Below are positions 1-4,281 of a stretch of 5,447 nt of DNA, one piece after another. The DNA is taken from contig CAKUHW010000087.1 of the NCBI GenBank assembly GCA_934659415.1, positions 1 to 5,447 of the forward strand, given 5' to 3'. The notes under the pieces were generated by a model, which was given only the letters and a program-made list of their open reading frames with translations, was not told the DNA's origin and did not search any database. The stretch's first letter is position 1; each line of letters opens with the position of its first letter. The position numbers were made by a program, and so were the translations under genes. Source of the DNA: an uncultured Oscillospiraceae bacterium (GTDB lineage: Bacteria; Bacillota; Clostridia; Oscillospirales; Oscillospiraceae).

Positions 1-146
1 ACGCCGATGCCCTTCAGATAGAGCTTCCAGCGGTCGCCCTCTACAAATGCCTTATAAAAGCTGACAAAGGACTTCTGCCCGAAGTCCAGCACATCGCCGT
101 TTTTCAGGGCCTGTGACAATGTCTGATAGGTCTGCGCCCAATCCAT
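1..146 (-). CDS. Polar amino acid ABC transporter permease, N-terminal part (truncated by window edge)
   Basis: The first 48 codons of a gene running off the left edge are visible. The ATG ends at 146 and is preceded by a strong ribosome binding site, AAGGAGGT at 153-160, six bases upstream, so the start is secure. The visible peptide begins MDWAQTYQTL and contains the stretch YKAFVEGDRWKLYLKGIGV at its end. A soluble leader with an aromatic, basic 'W-x-L-Y-L-x-G-x-G' segment just before the first membrane helix is typical of HisM/GlnP-type permeases of clostridia. In such systems the permease forms the membrane channel and works with an ATPase and the lipoprotein encoded immediately upstream. 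The membrane helices themselves lie outside the window, so the family call rests on this leader and on following the binding-protein gene by 87 bases on the same strand. The ATPase gene is presumably further left. Confidence 0.75.
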   Translation of the reverse strand, partial: MDWAQTYQTLSQALKNGDVLDFGQKSFVSFYKAFVEGDRWKLYLKGIG

Positions 147-174
147 AGGCGGACCTCCTTTCCCGTATGACCCG

Positions 175-210
175 CCGCAAGGCGGGCGGCATGGGCCGCC
201 CGCCTTGCGG
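175..210 (-). promoter_or_regulatory. Perfect 16-bp stem-loop between binding-protein and permease genes
   Basis: Positions 175-190 and 195-210 are perfectly complementary, with a four-base loop (191-194), giving a very GC-rich stem. In the direction of the transporter transcript it follows the binding-protein stop codon by about 23 bases, and it is not followed by a U-run (the next bases are GGGTCATACGGG). It therefore does not look like a complete intrinsic terminator. A small palindrome, GGATCAGATCC (210-220), abuts it, and a run of seven T lies on the plus strand at 222-228, 11 bases past the stem, too far for a normal plus-strand terminator. Stem-loops at this position in binding-protein operons are known to protect the upstream mRNA or partially stop transcription, giving more binding protein than permease. 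That role is inferred here. Confidence 0.7.
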
Positions 211-233
211 GATCAGATCCGTTTTTTTCTGCC

Positions 234-1028
234 TTAACCGGCGTTGATGTACTTATCCACGATGGCCTGGAAGGTGCCGTCCTGCTTCAGCTCGGCCATG
301 GCCTGGTTGGTGGCGTTCAGCAGCTCGGTGTTGCCCTTCTTCAGACCGATGGCGTAGTCCTCGGTGAGCCACTCGGTGTCCAGGATCTTCAGACCGGGGT
401 TGGCGGCCACAAAGGCCTTGGCGGGTTCGTTGTCAATGATGACCGCATCGATCTGGTCGCTCAGCAGGGCCTGGACCGCCAGAGCACCGGTCTCATAAGC
501 AGTGACATGGTCCTCGCCGTAGCCGCCATTGTCGGGGGTGTCAGAGGCGTAGATATAGCCGGTAGTGGCCTTCTGGCAGCCGATCTTGTCGGCGTTGGCC
601 AGGTCCTCGATGGACTGGATGGGAGAGTCCTCCTTGACGATGACCACCTGCACGCCGGTGGCGTAGCTGTCGGAGAAGTCCATGACCTCTTTCCGCTTCT
701 CGGTGACGGTGACGCCGGCCATCACGATGTCGCTCTGGCCGTTCTGGGCAGCCAGCAGAGCGGCGTCAAAGCCCATGTCGTCCACCACCAGCTCCAGGCC
801 CAGCTTCTTGGCAATAGCATCGGCCACCTCCACGTCGATGCCCTCGAAGGAACCGTCGTCAGCCACCATCTCATAGGGCGGGAAAGCGGCGTTGGTGGAC
901 ATGTGGAGCTTGCCGGCCTCTACAGTCTTGAGGCTGGATTTGGCGCCGCCGGAGCAGGCGCCCAGGGCCAGCAGCATGGACAGGGCCAGCGCACCGGCCA
1001 GGATCTTCTTTGTCAGTTTCATTTTCAT
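234..1028 (-). CDS. Polar amino acid ABC transporter substrate-binding lipoprotein
   Basis: This 264-residue protein captures an amino acid outside the membrane and delivers it to the permease encoded downstream. Residues 1-25 form a lipoprotein signal: basic start, hydrophobic core and lipobox L-G-A-C with the lipidated Cys25. The mature part is a bacterial solute-binding family 3 domain: TNAAFPPYE (45-53), GIDVEVA (63-69), GFDAALLAAQNG (86-97), the T-x-x-R ligand site with Arg112 in TVTEKRKEVMDFS, a variant of the family G-x-x-x-G-T-T-G loop (GCQKATTG, 150-157), and Asp199 in IIDNEPA. In this family the Arg holds the ligand carboxylate and the Asp its amino group. Length is normal. The exact amino acid cannot be read from sequence; arginine is suggested only by the possible ArgR boxes upstream. 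Either ATG 1028 or ATG 1022 could be used: AAGGAG lies 4 bases before the first and 10 before the second. Confidence 0.93.
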   Translation of the reverse strand: MKMKLTKKILAGALALSMLLALGACSGGAKSSLKTVEAGKLHMSTNAAFPPYEMVADDGSFEGIDVEVADAIAKKLGLELVVDDMGFDAALLAAQNGQSDIVMAGVTVTEKRKEVMDFSDSYATGVQVVIVKEDSPIQSIEDLANADKIGCQKATTGYIYASDTPDNGGYGEDHVTAYETGALAVQALLSDQIDAVIIDNEPAKAFVAANPGLKILDTEWLTEDYAIGLKKGNTELLNATNQAMAELKQDGTFQAIVDKYINAG

Positions 1029-1076
1029 CTATCTCCTTTTGCTTGGTTTCGGGCGGGTGATCTGTTTGATGGTCGT

Positions 1077-1105
1077 ACTATACACCGTCCATGAATAAAA
1101 TGCAA
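1077..1105 (-). promoter_or_regulatory. Sigma-A-type promoter for the amino acid transporter operon
   Basis: On the minus strand TTGCAT (1105-1100) and TATAGT (1082-1077) are separated by exactly 17 bases. Transcription would begin near 1070, giving a leader of about 42 bases before the ATG at 1028. Each hexamer differs from consensus by one or two bases. The location in an AT-rich gap directly upstream of the binding-protein gene supports the call. Confidence 0.8.
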
Positions 1106-1106
1106 G
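1090..1106. promoter_or_regulatory. Candidate ArgR-type operator overlapping the -35
   Basis: The sequence CATGAATAAAATGCAAG closely resembles the ARG box described for Bacillus ArgR/AhrC (CATGAATAAAAATKCAAK, from memory) but has one A fewer. Its core is an imperfect inverted repeat, TGAAT-AAA-ATGCA, at 1092-1104. It covers the -35 hexamer (1100-1105) and much of the spacer of the transporter promoter, so a bound protein would block RNA polymerase. Assignment to ArgR is inference. The shortened spacer could weaken or change specificity. Confidence 0.4.
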
Positions 1107-1134
1107 GGTTTTTTGGAAAAAATCCGGCTTTCTC

Positions 1135-1170
1135 CGAATTATATTCATGCGAGCCCGTATGTATATTCAT
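1135..1170. repeat. Two TATATTCAT direct repeats, 22 bp apart, upstream of the transporter promoter
   Basis: TATATTCAT occurs at 1140-1148 and again at 1162-1170, 22 bases start to start, about two helical turns. The first copy is part of an inverted element, CGAAT-TAT-ATTCA (1135-1147), with the same 5-3-5 geometry as the element over the -35 at 1092-1104. The second copy has no clear left half. The elements lie about 30-65 bases upstream of the -35. They look like additional binding sites for the same regulator, but no protein can be assigned with certainty. Confidence 0.35.
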
Positions 1171-1207
1171 TTTTGTGCAAATAGTTACACCCGCCGGGCA
1201 GAAGAGA

Positions 1208-1240
1208 GCCGCGGGGGACCGGATCGTGGTCCCCCGCGGC
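1208..1240 (-). terminator. Likely terminator after the DUF2156-GNAT pair (13-bp perfect stem)
   Basis: Positions 1208-1220 pair perfectly with 1228-1240 around a seven-base loop; the stem is almost all G and C. On the minus strand it lies about 38 bases after the GNAT stop codon and is followed by TCTCTTCT, a pyrimidine-rich but interrupted U tract. It sits between two units that each have their own promoter, which fits termination. The weak U tract means it could be leaky or act as an mRNA 3' stabiliser. Confidence 0.6.
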
Positions 1241-1278
1241 ACAGACCGTTCAAAAACTTAAGGGCGCTCTTTGACGGC

Positions 1279-2121
1279 TCAGTCGAAGGCCAGTCCCATC
1301 CAGCCCCAGGGGCGCTCCCGCCAGCGGGCGGGGGCCGCGCCGTACAGCCAGCACAGGGCGCCGAAGGGCCGGCCCTGCTCCGGGGCGGCGGGCAGGCGGA
1401 CCTGGACAGGGGCCGCGCACAGGGCGGCGCAGGCCGCCAGGGCCTCCCCCTCGTCCTCCGGGGCGCACAGCAGCTCCTTTACCACATACTGTCCCTCTCC
1501 GGCCTCCACCGCGGCGCAGCCGGGGCCGTGGGCCAGCGCCAGGCGCCACAGGCCGCCGGGGGCCGGGCCGCCCATATCCCGCTGGAAGGTCATCCAGGCC
1601 TCTCCCTGGACCGGGTGGGTCTCCCCCGCCAGCAGCTTCTCCCGCAGGGCGGCATAGTCCGCGGGAGAGAGGAGCTGCGCCCCGGCGGCGGGCTGAGCGG
1701 GGGGCAGGGCATTGCGCCTGCGGTCCCAGAAGGCGGGGGAAAAGCCGTTGGCGGCGAAGAAGGGGAAGAGCTCCGGCCCGGCCGGGACCGTCAGGATGCA
1801 GTCTGCCCGCCGCTCCCGCAGCAGGGTCTTGGCAAAGCTCAGCAGCGCCGAGGCACAGCCCCGCCCCCGCCCCTCGGGGGAGGTGGCCAGAGCGTAGACA
1901 TATCCCGCCCGCACCGACCAGCCGTCCGGAAAGCGCAGAGTCAGCTCCGGCAGGGCCAGCATGGAGCGCAGCGCGCCGTCCTCCCGGAGGATGAGCGGCC
2001 CCTCCGGCGCGCACAGCTCATAAAAGCGGCGCTGAAAGCCGGCGTCGTCCCCGAAGGTCCCGGTCCAGAGGGCCTCCGCCTCCGCCCGCTCCTCCGGGCG
2101 GGCAATGCGCATCTCGATCAT
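1279..2121 (-). CDS. Eis-like GNAT family N-acetyltransferase
   Basis: This 280-residue cytoplasmic protein is predicted to transfer an acyl group, usually acetyl from acetyl-CoA, to an amine. Residues 1-135 form a GNAT domain: IARPEE start, [17 protein letters not shown] (72-88) with the CoA pyrophosphate loop R85-x-x-G88-x-A90, and [16 protein letters not shown] (about 112-127), the usual final strands. The 'Y-V-Y-A-L-A-T-x-P-x-x-R-G-x-G' style matches the Eis/COG4552-like group. Residues from about 150 look like a second, degenerate GNAT-like half. The protein is shorter than mycobacterial Eis (about 400 residues) and seems to lack its C-terminal sterol-carrier-like domain. The start at 2121 overlaps the stop of the preceding gene (ATGA) and has GGGAGG 10 bases upstream; Met4 is the alternative but is too far from it. 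The substrate is unknown. Confidence 0.85.
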   Translation of the reverse strand: MIEMRIARPEERAEAEALWTGTFGDDAGFQRRFYELCAPEGPLILREDGALRSMLALPELTLRFPDGWSVRAGYVYALATSPEGRGRGCASALLSFAKTLLRERRADCILTVPAGPELFPFFAANGFSPAFWDRRRNALPPAQPAAGAQLLSPADYAALREKLLAGETHPVQGEAWMTFQRDMGGPAPGGLWRLALAHGPGCAAVEAGEGQYVVKELLCAPEDEGEALAACAALCAAPVQVRLPAAPEQGRPFGALCWLYGAAPARWRERPWGWMGLAFD

Positions 2122-3026
2122 GTCCCCCGCACCTCCCGGGCGGTGAATTTCTCCAGCAGAATATCCGGATAATAGGACAGCTTGGCCTTGCGCAGGCCCT
2201 CCAGCCCCAGGTCGTCCTCCCGGTTGAACCAGCGGATCTCCGGGCGGTTGGCGCGCACAAAGCGGGCCAGCTCCCGGTTGATCACCGGGTAGGCCCCCTC
2301 CACATCGGCATAGGCTTTTTCAAAGTGGACGTCGAAGCAGCCGGGGGCGGTGACGCTGCCCATGGAAAAGGCCACCGGCCTGCCGCCGGCCCGGATGAGG
2401 CCGCCCACCATCTCCAGGGTCTCCATGTGGTAGAGGGCCTCCACCACGGCAATGCTCTCCTCCCCCATGGTCTCACCGCTGTCGTCGTGCTTTTCGGCGG
2501 CCCAGTCCCGCTCCAGGGCCACGCACTGGGCCACGTTTTCCCGCGTCAGAGGTTCAAAGAGCCAGTCGGGGAACTGCTCGTCAAAGCGGTGGATGTGGTT
2601 GCGCTTGCCGTGGAGCTTCTTGCCCCCCAGGTCGGCCAGGCGGTCAATGTCGTAGATATAGTCCCAGCTGTCCCGGTCGCTCTCAAAGGCAAACCGGCCG
2701 GGGCACTCCGCCTCCAGCTTCTCCCGCTGATCGCCGGTGACGCACACCAGGGACAGGGGCGCGCCGTGGGCGGCGGCATCCTCCCGCAGTGCGTCCAGGG
2801 CGGGGGCGAGAGGGCCGCTGCCCGCCGGATACAGGTAGCTCACCCCCAGGCGGGCGTTCACCTGCACCAGGAGCCGGTCCCCCAGGCGGGCGATCCTCTC
2901 CCGGTAGGCGCGGCTCCAGAGGTATACATTATTGTAGTTATAGTCGCAGCCCAATGTGGGCTCCGCCGACAGCAGCGGCTGGGCCCAGACCCGGTCTGTG
3001 AGCTGAGGCTCGGTAAAGGTAAGCAT
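2118..3026 (-). CDS. DUF2156 protein (phosphatidylglycerol lysyltransferase C-terminal-like domain)
   Basis: The 302 residues match the free-standing DUF2156 (COG4866) family in length and landmarks: [12 protein letters not shown] (26-37), [20 protein letters not shown] (121-140) followed by the basic [28 protein letters not shown] (235-254), and a C-terminal [20 protein letters not shown] (268-287). The fold is a tandem GNAT-like one, related to the catalytic part of MprF, which moves lysine from lysyl-tRNA to phosphatidylglycerol. No membrane segment is visible, so it is probably cytosolic; its substrate is unknown, and MprF activity should not be assumed. It has its own promoter, but only a weak ribosome binding site (AAAGG 13 bases before the ATG); no other in-frame start exists nearby, and the N-terminus fits the family. 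It is translationally coupled to the GNAT gene by an ATGA overlap. Confidence 0.88.
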   Translation of the reverse strand: MLTFTEPQLTDRVWAQPLLSAEPTLGCDYNYNNVYLWSRAYRERIARLGDRLLVQVNARLGVSYLYPAGSGPLAPALDALREDAAAHGAPLSLVCVTGDQREKLEAECPGRFAFESDRDSWDYIYDIDRLADLGGKKLHGKRNHIHRFDEQFPDWLFEPLTRENVAQCVALERDWAAEKHDDSGETMGEESIAVVEALYHMETLEMVGGLIRAGGRPVAFSMGSVTAPGCFDVHFEKAYADVEGAYPVINRELARFVRANRPEIRWFNREDDLGLEGLRKAKLSYYPDILLEKFTAREVRGT

Positions 3027-3065
3027 GGATGAAAAACTGCCTTTCTGAAATTATGTTGCCCGGAT

Positions 3066-3094
3066 ATCATACCATGTTTATAGGAGAAATACAA
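3066..3094 (-). promoter_or_regulatory. Sigma-A-type promoter with extended -10 for the DUF2156-GNAT pair
   Basis: On the minus strand TTGTAT (3094-3089) is followed by a 17-base spacer and TATGAT (3071-3066). TGG immediately precedes the -10, forming an extended -10 element. Initiation near 3059 would leave a leader of about 33 bases. It lies in the 86-base gap after the SpoIID gene, so the pair can be transcribed independently. No terminator is visible after SpoIID, so read-through is also possible. Confidence 0.82.
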
Positions 3095-3112
3095 CGGTTT
3101 TTTTGACGGGTC

Positions 3113-4144
3113 TCACTCCATCCTCTCCGCCTTCGCCCCGGTGTAGTAGTGCTCCACGATCTCCCGCCAGGAGTTCCCCGCCTTTGCCATGGCATTGGCG
3201 CCGTACTGGCTCATGCCCACCCCGTGGCCATAGCCGGTGACGGAGAAGGTGAACACCCCCTCCGCCTCCTCCACCGTAAAGCTGGCCGAGCGCAGGCCAA
3301 AGAGCTCCCGGGCCGCGCCGCCGGAGAGGGTCACTCCGCCGAGGGACAGCTGGGCCACCCGGCCGGAGGCGGTGTAGGTCACGTCCCGGATCCACCCGGC
3401 GCTGTCACCGGTGAGGACCGCGTCGGGGTGCTCCTCCTGCGCCAGGGCGCGCAGCTCCTGCGCCGTCAGGGTCACGGTGGTGTGGTAGTTGGGCACCTCC
3501 TCCCCCTCCGGGCTGTCCACCGGCACCAGATAGGGCAGGCTGTTTCCCCACACCGCCGCCGCATCCTCCGTCCTGCCCGCCGCGGAGGAGAAGAAGGCCG
3601 CCTGGATGACCCGGCCATCGTAGGTGAGCGCCTGCCCGTCCGTGGCGGCCACCGCGGCGGCGATCTTTGCCGTGTAGGTCTCCGCCAGTCCGCCCCAGCG
3701 CCCGGCCGCCTCCTCCGGCTCGATATATGCCTGGCAGCAGTGGGAGTCACTGCACAGATCCGCCCCGCTCCCCCGGTGGCTTCCCGCCTGCATCTTCCAG
3801 AGACTGTAGGTCCGGGCACACACCGCCTGGGCCGCCAGCGCCTCCGGCTCAAAGGAGGCGGGCATCTCCGCCGCCACCACCCGCCACAGGTACTCCGCCA
3901 TGGTGAGCTCCGCCACTGTGCCGTCCTCCAGCAGCACCCGCACCGGCTGCCCCGCGTCCCAGGCGGCGGCAGGGGACGGCTCCGCCGCCGCGGAGGGGAG
4001 CGGCGAGGGCTCCGGCGGCTCCATCACAGGCGTCTCCGGGGCGTCCAGGGCCAGCAGGGGCAGCAGCAGCGCCGCCGCCCCCAGCAGCACCCCCAACAGC
4101 AGCGGGCAGAGCAGCTGCCGGGTCAACATGCTCTTTTGCAACAT
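3113..4144 (-). CDS. spoIID: Stage II sporulation protein D (peptidoglycan lytic transglycosylase)
   Basis: This 343-residue membrane-anchored enzyme cuts glycan strands whose stem peptides have been removed by SpoIIP, driving mother-cell membrane migration around the forespore. Residues about 8-32 form one membrane helix, followed by a Pro/Ala/Glu-rich linker to about 65. The SpoIID domain begins at PVRVLLEDG; the conserved EYLWRVVAAEMPASFEPEAL block (84-103) holds the catalytic Glu93, followed by AAQAVCARTY. A Cys/His cluster, LCSDSHCCQAY (130-140), fits the zinc site known in clostridial SpoIID. The C-terminal signature GYGHGVGMSQYGANAMAKAG (304-323) and HYYTG close the family pattern. Length is as in Bacillus (about 343). 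ATG 4144 is chosen over the adjacent TTG 4147 because AGGAGG is five bases from the former and two from the latter. The gene is divergent from citrate synthase; spoIIQ, often next door in clostridia, is absent here. Confidence 0.93.
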   Translation of the reverse strand: MLQKSMLTRQLLCPLLLGVLLGAAALLLPLLALDAPETPVMEPPEPSPLPSAAAEPSPAAAWDAGQPVRVLLEDGTVAELTMAEYLWRVVAAEMPASFEPEALAAQAVCARTYSLWKMQAGSHRGSGADLCSDSHCCQAYIEPEEAAGRWGGLAETYTAKIAAAVAATDGQALTYDGRVIQAAFFSSAAGRTEDAAAVWGNSLPYLVPVDSPEGEEVPNYHTTVTLTAQELRALAQEEHPDAVLTGDSAGWIRDVTYTASGRVAQLSLGGVTLSGGAARELFGLRSASFTVEEAEGVFTFSVTGYGHGVGMSQYGANAMAKAGNSWREIVEHYYTGAKAERME

Positions 4145-4148
4145 CAAG

Positions 4149-4156
4149 TCCTCCTT
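4149..4156 (-). promoter_or_regulatory. Ribosome binding site that fixes the SpoIID start
   Basis: The minus strand reads AAGGAGGA, then CTTG, then ATG. The core AGGAGG ends five bases before the ATG at 4144, a workable distance, but only two bases before the in-frame TTG at 4147. Met6 (the third ATG-type candidate) is 15 bases further on, too distant. The ATG at 4144 is therefore preferred. Confidence 0.8.
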
Positions 4157-4192
4157 CTTGTGTTTTCGGCTGCTTTCTCCCGTTTCTCTCAG

Positions 4193-4200
4193 AATTTATG
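4193..4200 (-). promoter_or_regulatory. Weak candidate sigma-E -10 element for spoIID
   Basis: The minus strand reads CATAAATT, seven of eight positions matching the Bacillus sigma-E -10 consensus CATACAnT (from memory). It is about 49 bases before the SpoIID start. The region 14-16 bases further upstream (GAATTAGTC) matches the sigma-E -35 only poorly, and no convincing sigma-A promoter is visible in this direction. spoIID is a sigma-E gene in Bacillus, which motivates the call; the sequence support alone is thin. Confidence 0.3.
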
Positions 4201-4225
4201 AATAATTATCAGTTGACTAATTCAT
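4198..4225. repeat. ATGAAT/ATTCAT inverted repeat bracketing the citrate synthase -35
   Basis: ATGAAT at 4198-4203 and ATTCAT at 4220-4225 are exact inverted copies 16 bases apart. Between them lies the -35 hexamer TTGACT (4213-4218), and the left arm overlaps the candidate spoIID -10. The six-base arms are short and the surroundings are AT-rich, so chance is possible. The arm sequence is the same as the elements around the transporter promoter near 1090-1170, which raises its interest. Confidence 0.3.
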
Positions 4226-4241
4226 CCGCAGAAGATATACT
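4213..4241 (+). promoter_or_regulatory. Sigma-A-type promoter for citrate synthase
   Basis: TTGACT (4213-4218), a 17-base spacer and TATACT (4236-4241) form a near-consensus promoter on the plus strand. Initiation near 4248 gives a leader of about 34 bases containing the ribosome binding site AAGGAGAGGAG (4264-4274). It is divergent from spoIID within a 137-base intergenic region. Confidence 0.88.
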
Positions 4242-4281
4242 ATGATTTACACTGTTGAAGAACAAGGAGAGGAGACCGGCC

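Noticed and set aside
175..228. Plus-strand intrinsic terminator made of the 175-210 stem and the T7 run at 222-228
   Set aside because: Eleven bases separate the stem from the T-run, too many for a standard terminator, and no plus-strand gene is seen entering from the left.
507..1094. Plus-strand open frame opposite the binding-protein gene
   Set aside because: No ribosome binding site or domain; it is fully explained as the antisense of a family 3 solute-binding lipoprotein.
1138..1143. TATAAT on the minus strand as a second transporter promoter
   Set aside because: It has a perfect -10 but no acceptable -35 about 17 bases upstream and no TGn extension. The TTGCAT-17-TATAGT promoter downstream is complete.
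1247..1278. Imperfect inverted repeat CCGTTCAAA ... TTTGACGG after the GNAT stop codon
   Set aside because: The arms are short, contain a bulge and enclose a loop of about 15 bases. The neighbouring 13-bp perfect stem is a much better terminator candidate.
1147..2172. Long plus-strand open frame (341 codons) opposite the GNAT gene
   Set aside because: Its translation is Gly/Arg/Pro-rich low-complexity sequence without family motifs, has no ribosome binding site, and crosses the transporter regulatory region and the 1208-1240 stem. The minus strand holds a clear GNAT and DUF2156 pair, so this is a GC-driven shadow.
3149..4201. Long plus-strand open frame (350 codons) opposite spoIID
   Set aside because: The product is rich in Gly, Arg, Gln and His with no recognisable domain, while the minus strand encodes all SpoIID signatures. 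Long antisense frames are expected in high-GC3 genes.
4202..4209. ATAATTAT as a CcpC-type site in front of citrate synthase
   Set aside because: The CcpC dyad known from Bacillus is ATAA-N7-TTAT. Here the two halves are directly joined, so the spacing does not fit.
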